A stretch of 64,000 nt of DNA from Gigaspora margarita (GCA_009809945.1 WTPW01000841.1:1-64000), one strand, 5' to 3'; counted from the stretch's first letter, positions 23,981 to 36,484 are shown. The notes: generated by a model not told the origin, from the sequence alone. Numbers and translations: made by a program.

Positions 23981-24346
23981 TTATTAAATTTTGATCGAAT
24001 CGTTATTGAGAAAATCTTCTGAATATTGGACTCCGGCGGAAAGATCTTCAGTGATCTGCAGCTCGGGAATTTGCTTGACAGACGATGATTGAAAATTCTG
24101 CGATCTGACCAGAATTACATAAGCCGGCCAGCATTATGGTTTCGATGAGCAAAGATCCTAAATCCCAGCCAAAATCACAATTTTTATAGGACAATTCCGT
24201 GATTGTTCTGCGAACGCAGAAAATCATCGTCCCTGATATAAGGGTACCCGAATATACAAAAGTAAATCATTTTGCAAACCGCGATAAATTTATTTATTGG
24301 TGTATTGAAAATTAAATTAAATTAAATAATCTGTATTTACTTACAG
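23981..24346. other. Less AT-rich intron end
   Basis: After the palindrome array comes a less AT-rich block (gactccggcggaaagatctt, about 24030-24240) of unknown origin, then the intact acceptor ttacag (24341-24346) in front of the last HSP70 exon. Confidence 0.4.
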
Positions 24347-24562
24347 GAACTCGAAAATGTTATTCAAGAAGCAATTACATGGCTCAAGAAGCTGAAAAGG
24401 AAGAATATGAACATAAACAGAAATTACTTGAAAAAACTGCCAACCCAATAATGATAAAACTTAATAGTAACTTTTCGGATAGCACGGATGACCCAATAAT
24501 TGAAGAAGTTGATTAATCTGCAGATATATAAATTATTTGAAATAAATCATTAAAGTTGCGAT

Positions 24563-24705
24563 CAGTGTTGGCACCTGGTATATGTCCATATTTTTTAAAA
24601 AATTTGGACTATGTCCAAACCTATATGTCCTGTCCATAAATTACTATGTCCATATTTGTCCATATTATTTTTAATATGTCCAAATGTCCATATTGGCCAA
24701 CACTG
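24563..24705. mobile_element. 143-bp hAT MITE with ATGTCCA motifs
   Basis: Perfect 8-bp duplication gttgcgat at 24555-24562 and 24706-24713. Ends CAGTGTTGGC (left) and CAGTGTTGGCC (right, reverse complement). The short interior is filled with tatgtcca/atgtccaa in one orientation. It lies just after the HSP70 stop and before the 3' end of the convergent CRN gene. Confidence 0.9.
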
Positions 24706-24713
24706 GTTGCGAT

Positions 24714-25459
24714 CGGTTTAAGCTAAAAATTTTGAACAGAGCATCATTAGTTTGCGGTAATAAATAAAATAAAGCTACTACGCGAATTCATGTACATTAT
24801 TTCAAATAATGAAATTGATTCGCGTAGTAATTTTATTTATATTTTATTACAAACATATATATTTATGATGTAGACATGGTTTTTGCTATTAGTATTAAAA
24901 AGACATCCCAGGCAAATTTGCCTGGAAAATTGAAAAATTTATAATTTTTCAAATAACTTTATTTCTATCGCGATTGGGATACACTGTAATGGGAGAGTAA
25001 ACACAAAGAAGCGTACAGCAGAATTTTCGAATTATGCACGTGACGCTTTTTCGGTGAAATTGAGTTATATTTATTTTACAATATTAAGGACAACGATAGA
25101 ATTAAATTTGGAACAAAACAACAATCGAAATATTATACGTATCATGATGATGTAAGAATTTCTATAGAGACATATATTAATGTTAACTCCTGGTTTAGAA
25201 TGCTGTTTAACTAACACAAAAATAAACAAACAAATCACATGTAATTGCATTAATAAGCTTTATTTAAACGAACAAACAATTACTGTACTTCGAAAATCTT
25301 TTAAAAAAAGCTTAGTAATATATATGCCTTATTTGACTTAGCATAAAATTACAGTATTTGAAGAGCTTATTGAGGACGGCGGTTACAGATGATTTGGAGC
25401 AATAATTAATTTTCGTCATTTTTTGGCTTTTTTGTCAAATTTTTTCTCATCCTTTTCAC
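24714..25459. other. Intergenic spacer between convergent HSP70 pseudogene and CRN gene
   Basis: Contains a strong hairpin with arms at about 24761-24790 (ctactacgcgaattca) and 24816-24849 (tgattcgcgtagta), possibly a tiny MITE, and the palindrome ccaggcaaatttgcctgg at about 24908-24925. No coding sequence seen. Confidence 0.5.
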
Positions 25460-28195
25460 CTATTTTTTTTTCTTTATAGTATTTTTCAGTGTATCTAAAA
25501 ATCGTAAATGATTTTCTTGAAAAACTTCTGACGCATTTTCGTGATCGATGATTCCAATGAGTTGTTGCTGACTTAATCGATTCCTTAAATTATGCAGATG
25601 ATTATTTGTAACAAAGGATTCTTGGCATATATCAGCTGGATAGGCAACTAATATGCCAATAGAACCAAATACATTACACCGGTTTATTATCTTATTAATG
25701 ATAGGTCTGGTTGATTCTTCTTGAAAAATTTTTCCATTCTTATCCTTATAAAACATTTTTGGATCAATAGTGCTGAGCGCCCCTGCGATTGTATGAACTG
25801 AATAGCGCAATTTAACCTGAACAAAAACAGGAACTATGACATTATCCTCAAATTCAACAAAAAAAATAATATCAGGACCACAATGGTCATCTGGAAAATA
25901 AAATGCCGGGCGTAGCTCGGATGGTTCATTAAAGAACTTATCCAGTGTGTATCCCGTGGTTGCATTTGCCACTAGTGGTACATTATCTCTAGAGGATTTG
26001 ACAATCCTTGGAGATCCTACGCAAAAGGGTGGCAAACCTTCATTCTCGGCAAGTTTAGCAAATATCGGTATCTTCCTAATATCATTCTGGCCGTTGAATA
26101 TTTGCATAAATTCCTCAGGTAAGTACATTTGCCACAAAGTGCCACACGAGCTTGCATTTTTAACTTTGGACATCATATTAAGAATATCTTTGGGTAGACT
26201 ATCATAGTCCTTAAAGAAGTTGAAGGAAGCAGTAAGAGCAAATGGCTCATCAACAAAAGCAACCATAGATTTCTCCCCTTCGGATGCAGGATATAACAAA
26301 TCTGCATTTACACTTGATATACGCAACATATCTTCATCTATACCTCCAAATACTTGCTTAAGGTGAGAGATGGTGGGTGGGTTTACCGACTGGAGACGCC
26401 CAAAGCCACTTTCAACTATTATCATTTGATTGGTATCAGTGAACAAAAACGGACTTCCTGAATAATAATAGACAAGTGTTACGCTCTTATACAAATCAAG
26501 GATATTTGTAGAAAATACGTGATTAGGCCGTTCTTTATCAATAATTCTGAGTAGCTGGTTATATAACGATTGATCGTTGATATTACTCTTCATTGTTAGA
26601 TTTTTCCAACACTTACTGACAGCATCTTCTACCGGTTTTCCCATGATAATCTCTTCCACACAGGTAACAATTGGGCGAAATCGGCCACGGAAGTGATCAT
26701 AAAGATGGCTATATTCATTATCTGTCAATTCCACTAGATTGCTAATGTAGTTCTTTACATGAGCAATGTTCTGCCATCCTCCAAATTCTGTGAATTTATC
26801 TATACCAGTTTCTGGTTTCGAAATTCCTGTAATAAAAACCTCCTCAAGTGAAAGAATCCCAAGTCCAGTGCCACATGGAATAACGCAATGATTGGTCATC
26901 AATGGCGCTGGTTCTCTCAATGCCTGAATTATAGGGGATAAGAGGGAACGTTTTTCATCATTTCTTCGCGATTTAAACTTTCCTTTAAGTGACATTTCAA
27001 GCACTTGCACCTCATCGAGAATAACGGCAAACTTTTTGTTACTTCTGATTTTTTGGTATATGATATTAATATAATTATCCAATGATGATGATGTACAACC
27101 AGCGAGCAGTAACATAAGTGCGCGGAATATATCGTCATCATAACCATAAAGTTTTCCAAAGATGCTTTGACTAGTCTGCAGCAAAAGCCAACGTTGTGGA
27201 ATGAACGTTGATAACGATGATTTGATGCAATGATCTAATATGAGTAACCGAGAAAGAATTGCACAACGGACAATGTGAATTGCTTTATTGCGGTTTTCTT
27301 CAAAATTATCTGTCATCTTATTAAAAAGGTAATTCTCAATTGTTTCAATGTCACCTGAACCCCCGTTTCCCCTTCGTGCTGCCACAAAATAAAGTCCCCA
27401 GCAATGACATAGTAACTCGTAACATGTCCTGGTTTTTCCACATCCCGATGTTCCCAGCAGAACTAAAAGATTATTTTTTGCTTTTGAAACTGCAGATTGA
27501 ATATCTGAAATTCGAGTAATTGGCTGATGTACACTACTACCTCCAGGGAGATTGTATAGTAAGAGTGAAGGCCGATCACCTGAATAAGTAGCAGGTACAA
27601 CGGTTTTGAGCGGTATTTTTGAATCATATGATGGCAAGGGGCTATTATTTTCTATGTACAATTTAAGAAATTGACCATGTTCGCTATTAAGAAAATCTTT
27701 GAAAATAACATCGGGCTCAGATGGTGTAACTGAAAAGTTTTACAGTGGTAATAGAAAATGGATATTATTACCAGTAGATCATTAACTGAGCATGAAGATC
27801 TTTAACGCGAAAAAACTGAAACTCGATTCTTTTAGGATCAGATGACTATAAAATTCTTGTTCAAAAAAAGACTTACCAAGTTTTGTAGGTGGTTTTATAA
27901 TTATGTGAATGTGTTTTTCGGTTGGCTTTAAAAAATGGTCCTCAATTGAATCTAAATCATTAAACAACTCTTTTCCGCCAAAATCTCGTTCAACGTTAAT
28001 TTCTGAATGAATTTCATACTTCCTGCTTTCAGGAATATTTACTTTAAATAACGTGAGTTCATTTGCATCAATATCAGCAAAAGTGTTCTTTTTTTTGTCA
28101 TTTTTTATTATGTCTCTAATTTGCGAAATGGTTTTGATTTTATCGATTTCGATTGTAAAACATTTACTCTCGCCTATAACGAGACAAGCTAACAT
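25460..28195 (-). CDS. Crinkler (CRN) family effector: ubiquitin-like header, P-loop NTPase, nuclease-like C-terminus
   Basis: Two exons, complement(25460..27729, 27877..28195), 862 aa. The intron (27730-27876, 147 bp) has a GTAAGT donor and a TTTTCAG acceptor; the split codon is G+TT (Val). Residues 1-106 are the CRN header: MLACLVIGESKCFTIEIDK at the start, HIHIIIKPP at the end. Residues 199-206 are a Walker A, GTSGCGKT; 340-348 a Walker B, FAVILDEVQ. Near 724-746, GPDIIFF ... VFVQVKLR resembles a PD-(D/E)xK nuclease core. Header + NTPase + restriction-like nuclease is a known CRN layout, where the header is linked to secretion or targeting and the C-terminus to action in the host nucleus. 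No classical signal peptide is visible; fungal CRNs often lack one. No stop or shift in 2.6 kb of coding sequence, unlike every other gene here. The nuclease call is the least sure part. Confidence 0.9.
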
Positions 28196-28498
28196 TATGA
28201 TGTGTCTGTAAACATGAAAGTCGTTATTAAAAATGGATAATTTTTCAGCGAAATAAATAAAGGGACCTTAACTGATTTAACAAACTGCTCGATTGAATAG
28301 ACATTTTTTTGAATATATTGATAATGTATTGCCAAAAATGGATTGTTAACTTATTATGAATGAACTGCACAAAAAAATTGACTCAATGAAAAAATAATTC
28401 TCGCAATATTTATAACATATGATTATTACACAATTTTTCGGTCATTTGATCTGCTGATCTGCATTTCTGTATTATTGAGTTGGTTGAGCGCTTAGAAA

Positions 28499-28894
28499 TA
28501 GTGTTTGTAGTCGATTTTGCATTAGTCGATTTTGCATTAGTCGATTTTATCGACTTAGCCGGCTTAGTCAGCCGATTTTTCAAAAAATCGACTTAGTCGA
28601 ATTTATATTAAAAATTATAGTAACCACCCAAATTTAGGTCAGACCAATTCTATTCGGTGATTTAGATTACCCCTCATATATAGAATTATGGAATTAAAAA
28701 AAAAAAATTTTAAAAATAGGAATTGTATGATAGTAAGATCTGAAAAATTCTGAAAAGAAAATCAACGAACATAAAATACGAGCAAGATTGATGAGAAAAT
28801 CTCTGAAAGCACATCGACTTTGACTTAGCCGGCTAAGCCGATTTTTAAATATTGACTTAGTTGAGTCGATAATTATGGTCGACTACGAACACTA
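28499..28894. mobile_element. 396-bp hAT MITE upstream of the CRN gene
   Basis: Perfect 8-bp duplication cttagaaa at 28491-28498 and 28895-28902. Ends TAGTGTTTGTAGTCGA (left) and TAGTGTTCGTAGTCGA (right, reverse complement). Subterminal repeats of tagtcgattttgcat and of cgacttag/ctaagtcg. It shares the TAGTGTT end with 11185-13638. It starts about 300 bp upstream of the CRN ATG, so it may sit in or near the promoter. Confidence 0.92.
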
Positions 28895-28902
28895 CTTAGA
28901 AA

Positions 28903-31900
28903 TAATTGTTAACGCTTGGTGTTACTCTAAATTACTTTTCTGGTAAATTTTAGTTGTATTGATTTATTTTTGGCAATTGATTTTCTTTGACTTAACTTTT
29001 TTTGGAAATTTTGGGTTTCATAAATTTCAACCGATTGTAGTCTATTATTCTCTTGCGCTTGTGCTTGCGATTACTTAGTGCATGCGAAGCGCTGCGCAAG
29101 CTCAAGCGCTCTCAAATTTTTTTACTTATCGAACATCGGTTGTATATATAGAATAAATTGCAAATGACGATTAAAAAGGACGTCCACTTTTTTCGCACGA
29201 ATAAAATAATGCATATCTTAATTACTAAATATAGGATAATTACCTAACCTTAATTGGTAAAATATATATATTATTGTATTTTAGTTCAAAAAGCTCAATA
29301 ATCGATAAAAATGCTATTCATTCATATGTACTATTTTTTTCACTTTATTGATATTTTAACTCTTGAACATTAACACTATGAAATTACCAAAAGCAGATTT
29401 CAAATCTGTATATTTCATAGATATTCGGTATTGTAAACTTATATTATTATATTTTTCTTTTGTGTAATTCTGCCCTGAACATAGGGTATTTTGCCCTGAA
29501 CAATGTGTTTTCTTTTTTAGTATATGACTAAGATAGGTGGTGGTTTTGGACCCCGGATCTAAGTTCTGGGTCACGAACAATGGTTTGAAACCATAGATCC
29601 TGGTCTGGAACTACCAGAAGTGGTTCGAAGCTTAAGATAGTGGTCTTGAACTGTTATAGATTAATAATGTATAATACAATACTTGAGTTAATAAAAAGAG
29701 CATATTTCATTATGCTCCAACAAATCTAAATAAATCACAATTTCGTAGTTCTTACCTAACTCACCAATAAACAATAACCCCCAATTAAACCTTAAAAACC
29801 TTATTTATACCCAACATAGCATAAACCTACTTTACATCTGGAATTTTGGCCATACCGATTCTGAATCCCCAAATTCAGATTAAGATCGTCAACCTTGAAC
29901 CACGTAGCACATACATAACTATTCTTAAGGCCCACTCATTGTTATACGATATATAAAACAATGCTATCTAACTAATACACCTTCTTTCACGACTTTAACT
30001 CAATGTTAGTAAACCTGAACTAATTGAAGGTCGAATAGTTTAAAAACTCAGATAAAGGTAACCATATGCGAGAGACAAAAGGTTAAAATGACATCATGTA
30101 GTGAGTTAAGTATTATTGCGAAAGTTAATAAAGAGAATGGTCAGATCAATAATGATCTTCAAGAAATGTATAGTATTAGTTGGATAAAGTTTCACATACA
30201 ATAAGTTTATCAGGTATAGGAAAACATACTAGAAAAAAAATTAATATCATGAAACTGGCAGAATGTAAGAATAATAACAATAACCCACCTCTACATCATA
30301 TAAAGGCTGATTGGATGATGTTAATTGATCAGGAAGTCAGAATTAAATAAAGGGGCTGAGATTTTCCCCGTAATAATGACGGAGTTGCATTTGATAAATT
30401 ACTCTATAATAGTAAAGCAAACTAGTAGAAACGGACCTGGTGATCTGATGTAGCATCTGTTTAAGAAAGATAATTATGGTGACTAGAGTTGCCTGCCGTA
30501 ATATTGCAACCTTTTATTTCAATGTTGTAATTTTTTTCCGTAATTGTATAATTTTTTAACTCACTGTATATTGGTGTAATAGCTGCAATTGTTAAAATAG
30601 TTGTAATAGTAGTAATAGTTGTAAATATAACAGGTTAATTTATTCCAAATCCGGTGTCATGCTAGATATAACAATAAAGTTATCAGTCTACAGGTTAAGC
30701 CATAAATACAGGTCAAAAATGTGTGAACGGTCGCATATCACTATATCATGAGAAAATTATAAATCTCCTGATTCTTCGACTTCCCACATAGGGTATATGG
30801 AAATCATTCACATATTTTTGTAAGACAATCGCAAGGGTCTTAATATTATGATACTGTACATTCATCACGATTTTAAACTAGACGAGTTAGATACAAAAGG
30901 AATAGTACAGAACAGGGCTAAGTATTTATGTATTATTTAGATGTACGCCCCAATATGCGGATGATGAATACTGGATGATATTACGACAACGTACATCGTA
31001 TTATATTTATTTTTTATATTGGTTTATTGTAATTACTATAATAAAAATTGAAAATTAAAAATAAACGTCAATCAACCGGTATGAATATAGGAAATTTTAG
31101 GACTAAATTCACGACAAATCTGGTAAGTTACAAATTTAGGGAAACATATGATATGTCGATATTTGCTAGCATAAATAAACACATGCATATGATATGTTTC
31201 AATCCAGTTTTCCAATAATAGGTCCTTTTTAATACGATTACCCAGATAGGCAATTCAGGGGCATAGGTTTCTATTTCTAGTAAGCCTGAAATAAAAATAG
31301 GTTCGGAAAAAATCACGAACTTAATATTTTCGGATTGTGTTACCAATAATATCCTTATATGTACTATTATAAACCTTTAAGAAAAAAAGCTTTGAAGAAA
31401 TTCGTGCGTACGTACCTACATGCGAAAGTACATTTGAAATTTCTTTCCGGTTCGCAGCACTATTAATCAATATAAATAAATAATGTTATTTAATTAATTA
31501 TATAAACTAGCGTAACTGATATATTGTGAAATAAAAAAGCCGTTTTTAGCACCAACATTGTACATTAACTGAGAACGATATCATATGGTACGCATCAAAT
31601 TAACGCATTTGTTTCTGCATTCTAACAATTATATTGTTGTAGTAGCATTAAATATCTACTGTAGCAAAGGATGATTGTTAAGTAAAGGAAGGCAAAATCA
31701 CGAGTTTATATTTACTAAAATAAGAGTTTTAGATCTTGATCTTTATTCAAAAGCGAGGTTTGGATTTGTTCATCATATTGCATTAGCCAATTAATTTCAT
31801 TTCTGACCTTTATTGTTAAATTCTTTGTTAATCGACATCGTAAAACCTTATTTTATTAATTAAAAAGACTATAATTCACGTTTTAATTTTTTCAAGAACC

Positions 31901-32616
31901 ATTAATTACAATTATTAAAACCACTAAAGATCGTTGTTGGAATATTACAAGTAGTGTATTGTAATATTAAAGTTAAGTCAAATTTGCCAGTATGCCTTGC
32001 TTAAAAGATATATGAAAAATATACTTTGTGATTTACATCAAGGGTGTTTAAAACATGAGATGCGGTATGTGATATTTTTGAGCAATGTTACATTTCACAA
32101 TCATTCGCTAAAGAACTGATTAACTTGTGCATGACAAAGAAATTTTTCAATCTGTAGTAACACCAGTTAGCGCTAATAAATTTCTTAATAAAGTTTAGGT
32201 TGATCTAATTTCAACGATAACTTACCAAATAAGCCAGATAATCAAACTATCAACCTACATCAATGGATGTGAAGATGGTAAAAGTAATTTATTATTCTTT
32301 TTTTGGCATACTTTTAAATAATAATGAGTAACAGCGGCGAACGCCTTACAACAATTAAAAAAAAGTTAATAAAATGAGAGCTATGATAGTGAAAATCTAC
32401 CTAGTAACTTATGCAACCAAAAGGAAGTCGTCAAGATTGGTAGGCCCTTTCAAGTAGTACCAAAAAAGTGGATTAACCCACGATTAGAGCTCGTTTTTGG
32501 CCAAAAAAAACAACAACCAAATTTAGCTCTCTCCCACTTAAATAGAATATAAGTAGCAATGCATGAATATGCGCTAAATGGAATTCAGAATTAATCTTAA
32601 GTTAGTATGGTTTTGA
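28903..32616. other. Long non-coding stretch upstream of the CRN gene
   Basis: No recognisable gene or element with defined ends. Texture is less homopolymeric than elsewhere. Includes gttgtaatag-type low complexity (30520-30640) and a block at about 31200-31310 (minus) that is repeated at 42508-42600. It could contain unrecognised regulatory or very diverged coding DNA. Confidence 0.4.
31200..31310 (-). repeat. Dispersed repeat with conserved APELPIWVIV-like reading frame
   Basis: Inside a 72-codon minus-strand frame (31346-31128). It matches 42508-42600 (+) at both DNA and protein level: AxxLPIWVIx is kept in both, and both have tttttatttcag before ggcttactagaaata, which resembles a splice acceptor. 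It could be an exon fragment of an unknown gene or part of a repeat; no family recognised. Confidence 0.4.
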
Positions 32617-32632
32617 TATCAACAAATTATTT

Positions 32633-33611
32633 TTTTTTCCATTTCAAAGTGCCACCTTGGGACCTAGGAATTTTATACAGGATATTAGGGCCGTTGGTGA
32701 ACCACATGGGGTTCACCGACATTTGTTACATAGACGAGGATCCAACTAGCCACANGTACACTTTTGGTGTCTAATTTAAGTGGTCCGCCCTAAGNTTCCA
32801 CACTAGCTGCCATACCTGCAACCCAACTATGGGAATTGCCTATTTAAACCCTCTGATTTTCTGTCCCTCCTGCCAACCCACCCTGTGTCACTGGGACTAA
32901 TCCCGTTACATCACAAGTTAGTCAGACTGTCCCGGATACACTATCCATAGTCCTTAGGACCCAGCCAAGTAACCCTGGTCCTGTTATCCTCGGGGGAAAC
33001 TTGGTAGAGCGGTACCTGTCCCACCAGATATTCACCTACACTTCGGTAACTTACGCATCTGCATTATACCGACACTTGGAGTCAGGGCTAACCATTAAAC
33101 CCCTACCGTTACCTACTTCTGCCCTTGCAAGGTTCGCTCCAATCCCAGCACCCACCATTACCATCCTACTGGTCCTTACACTGAATTCACAAACTTCCAA
33201 ACCAGTTAGCCCGGAAGGGTCGATATGGCCTTCTTCCCTTGGTACCTACTTCCGCAGCATAGGTCCTTTTCCTCCGGTACGACTCCGGCGGCCAGGTTGG
33301 TGAACCCCCTCCTTAAGGGTTTTATCGTCCGATCCTCCAGCTCCGGTTTCCGATATTCTGGCTTTGGTAGCGCCGTCGAAGATCTTTGCTACCTCCTTAC
33401 TTGGGGCTTGCCAAACGGGTTTCCGTTTCTCTGGTTCCTTGGATTTGTGCGCCCAAGGCTCCCATTCGAGATGGTGTACCAAGCAACCGATCGACAAGAA
33501 ACAGTTACCATAACACAGGTCTATTTTTCAAAGCGTCGCCAGTGGGATTTGAACCCTAGACCTGCCGCTTGGGGGGTGACAACTTACCAACTTCCCTAGG
33601 TCGCCACACCC
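32633..33611 (-). mobile_element. SINE-like retroposon with tRNA-like head, copy 2
   Basis: Perfect 16-bp target duplication tatcaacaaattattt (32617-32632 and 33612-33627). On the minus strand it starts gggtgtggcgacctaggg, with an A-box-like tagggaagttgg (near 33601-33590) and a B box gggttcaaatccc (33555-33543), and it ends in aaatggaaaaaaaa (T run at 32631-32638). Length about 979 bp, richer in G+C than the surroundings. Open frames on both strands (33001-33599) have no domain and are not conserved between copies. Two ambiguous bases (32755, 32795) suggest a consensus problem with repeat reads. Confidence 0.88.
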
Positions 33612-33627
33612 TATCAACAAATTATTT

Positions 33628-33903
33628 GATTACTGCTGATTAATAATAATGTATGAATTTATTATGTTGATCTATTTATAAAATAAAATAAAAAAATTTG
33701 TCTAGTAAAAAACTTGTAATTTCTTTATAAAAAGGTGCATTAAAAATTTAAATTGATTTTATATATGTGAAATCATTGGTGATCGAATATTATAGTCAGA
33801 TAGAATTGGATTATTTTTGAATATTTGTATATAATCTTAAATAAAATTTCTATTCAATTTTTTCTTTTTCATTAAAAATTATTTCATTTTATTATTGTTA
33901 AAC
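33628..33903. other. Spacer upstream of the Harbinger transposase
   Basis: AT-rich; no terminal inverted repeat for the transposase could be recognised here. Confidence 0.4.
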
Positions 33904-35122
33904 ATGTCATCTAATTTATATAAAAAACAATATTTAAAAGTAATTAAAATTGCTAAAGAAGCTGAATCAAGTGATGATAGTAATTATGATGAAATGGATT
34001 TAGATTTGGAGGATGAAATGAATTTATATTTGAATAAACAAAATTTATTAAATACTGAGGTTGTTCGTAATAATGTTCCTAAATCTAATGATTGGGTCCA
34101 AAATTGTCTATTTAATTATAATGAACCTGAATTTAGAAAAACACTTAGAATGGATAAACAAACTTTTTGGACTTTAGTTGAAAAGATTCAATATCATCCA
34201 TATTTTATTCAGTTTCAACTAATCTTCAAACAAGTGTCGAATTGCAACTTGCAGTTTCATTAAATCGATTGGGTACAAACTCTTCTCTTTGGACAATTTC
34301 AACACTGTTTGGAATTTGTGAAGCAACAGTATTAAATTTTTTAAATAGATAATTATTGCTATTCAATCCTTAAGATCTGAGTATGTAGTTTGGCCATCTG
34401 AAAACTATAGACAAGAAGTTAATACTGGATTTGAACAAATTCAAGGATTTCCAATGGTTATTGGAGCTATTGATGGATCACACATTCCATTATATGAAAC
34501 ACCAAGTAAAGATAATAAAGATGTATATATGTTATGCAAACAAAAATATGGTATTCATTTACAAGGTGTTGTAGACCATCAAGGTTTTTTTTATTTCATA
34601 TGAAATTGGATGGCCTGTATCAGTCCATGATGCAAAAGTTTTTTCAAATTCAGATATTTTTAAAAATTATAAAAACTATTTTAAGGAAGAAGATTATTTA
34701 ATAGCTGATTCAGCTTATCCTTTACTTCCATGGGTTATGCCACCATTTAAAGATCCACAAGGTTCACAAGCTCAACAACAAATACTTTATAATATAGCAC
34801 ATAGCAAAACAAGAGTTGTTGTAGAACAAGCTTTTGGTCATTTAAAAGCTTGATTTCCTTTTTTAAAAGAGATGAGAGTGAAGGATACAAAAAAAGCAAG
34901 TGATATTATTGATATAGCATTGATTTTGCATAATTTTATTAAAAAGCACAATGATATTTGGGAAAAAAAAATTTAAATGATGATGATATAGATTTAGAAC
35001 CAAATGAAGATAATGAATTAATTGAACAAATTTTAGAAGATAATGAACCATATAGAATAGAAAGAGAATATGCTAAAATTAAACAACAAAATTTATTAGA
35101 AATTATTTTAAATTATTCTTAA
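33904..35122 (+). pseudogene. PIF-Harbinger transposase (DDE_Tnp_4 type), broken
   Basis: Starts at ATG 33904 (MSSNLYKKQYLK). The first 120 codons carry an acidic stretch and FRKTLRMDKQTFWTLVEKI, the helix-turn-helix-like N-terminus common in Harbinger transposases. A frame change near 34220 leads into LQLAVSLNRLGTNSSLWTISTLFGI. Catalytic triad: VIGAIDGSHIPLYE (first Asp), YLIADSAYPLLPW (second Asp) and VVVEQAFGHLKA (Glu). Breaks: shifts near 34220, 34348, 34590 and 34975, and one TGA where Trp is usual (HLKA-stop-FPFLK). It ends at TAA 35120-35122. Such proteins cut DNA at TWA targets, often with a Myb-like partner; the Myb-like gene at 38058-39172 may or may not be that partner. No terminal repeats found. 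Confidence 0.9.
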
Positions 35123-36241
35123 CAAACTATATTATTTATTTTTTTTAATAATCATTTTTTTAATAATTATTTTCTAACACAACCTTTCTCTAACAATATC
35201 CTCTCATCCTCAACAATTGCTTTCCAACATTCTTTTATTCTAATTCTCAACACAATTACTTCTTTAAAAATCACTTCTCTGGCTATCCCTTTTCTGGTGC
35301 ATCTGCTTTTTAATAATCCTTTTTCTAATATAATATTCACTTCCTGACTTCCCAATACAATCATTTCTCTGATTCAATTGTTTTTCAATCAATTAGCTTT
35401 TGATAATTACTTCTTTGATCAAACTATTTCACCAAAAACTTTTTATCAACAATTATTTAATTATACACAGGTGTCTAAATTATTTTGCTTTTGGCATAAA
35501 TTTTAATGGCAAATTATTTTTAGAGTATTTTCAAGCACCTTAATCAATCTGTTGGAATGGGTCTAAGGGTAAATTTTTTTTAGTAAAAAATAGTTTAACA
35601 AATCATTAATTGTATTGATTATTCTATGAATAAAGCATGTGATGTTTAATATGTTAAAAAGAAAATTTTATTAGTGGAAATTTGTGTAACAAATCAAAGT
35701 ATCATTCTAATCAACATGACCTAAACATCCTTTTTTTATTAGAGTTGCTCTTATTGGTCAAAAGTTTTTATTGGCTGATTAGAAAAAATAATTGCTTAAG
35801 TACTTCACTCTTTTTACATTATCATTATCGTTATAATCTTCAAATTATTACCAGCATTGACAAATTATATTACCTATGTTAAAAATCTTTGCCACAAATG
35901 AAAAAGACATGTTTTGTGCTCTGTTGGTCTGTTGTAAATTCTGAAAAAAAGAAACAGAAATTGGAAGCGTCATAGATTGCTTTATCCTTTTATTGATCTG
36001 TCGCTTTCATTTTTTTTATTTCAATTTGTAAAACAATAATTGTTAAATGGTAATAATGAATGAGGTGTTTGCTCAAGCATCAATTGCAATCAATATTTTA
36101 ATTAATCGTAACTATATTGAGAAAGATACGCGTGTGCATATTTCAATCATATTATCATCCATGCTATCGATCTTCAACATCTATACTATCAGTTCTCAAA
36201 AATAGTTAATTAAAAATGCTATAATGGTCAAGTATATCTCA
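35123..36241. other. AT-rich non-coding stretch
   Basis: No recognisable gene. Contains repeated ctaacaa/cttttctaa text at 35160-35400; the open frame on its minus strand (35364-35167) has no domain. Confidence 0.4.
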
Positions 36242-36484
36242 ATTAGTGATGCCACTGAAATTGATTTTTGAAAAATGCCTATTTCGTCTTCATTAGAAAA
36301 ATTAAAATTTTTTATAAGGAAGAACAAATAAAATTTATACAGATATGTTCCTTATAATTTCGTCTATTCAAAAAAAGTATCAAATAATTTCATTTTTTAA
36401 GTAAAATAGATCAAAAACAATTTCGTCTTCAAATTTTAATTTTGGGTTTTCAAACCCAAAATGCTTTCGTCCTCATGTATAATC
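36242..36484 (-). repeat. Dispersed repeat shared with the MITE at 57499-57944
   Basis: The reverse complement of 36242-36484 resembles 57577-57825: shared blocks ttttgatctattttactt, aattataaggaaca and attttaatttt...cccaaaat. In this copy no terminal repeats are evident. Confidence 0.6.

Larger units (their letters stand above)
3851..24516 (+). pseudogene. Cytosolic HSP70 chaperone pseudogene, split by insertions
   Basis: An HSP70 is an ATP-driven protein-folding chaperone; this copy is dead. Coding pieces, in order: 3851-3869 (ATG, MAEGKA), 3965-4209 (GIDLGTSYSC, phosphate loop), 4685-5343 (WPFKVIDK to [21 protein letters not shown]), 5582-6045 (DLFQST to LLSKFEFA; ATPase end and start of the substrate-binding domain), 7875-7968 (FDKTTRQFSKITIT to EEIERM), 20388 to about 20501 (VADAIRYYTENKK, LESYAYNLQN) and 24347-24516, ending in EEVD, the TPR-binding tail of cytosolic HSP70. 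Splice sites are mostly intact GT-AG; the phase works at 3869/3965 (G+TT, Val) and 7968/20388 (G+TT, Val). Damage: about eight in-frame stops, frameshifts near 4885, 5908 and 24385, a 226-bp MITE at 5344-5569, a 1.8-kb repeat at 6046-7812 with loss of about 25 codons, and apparently a missing segment between the last two exons. Confidence 0.95.

Noticed and set aside
33001-33599. Overlapping proline-rich frames of 83-124 codons
   Set aside because: They lie in a SINE-like element, occur in all frames because it is GC-richer, and are not kept in the other copies.
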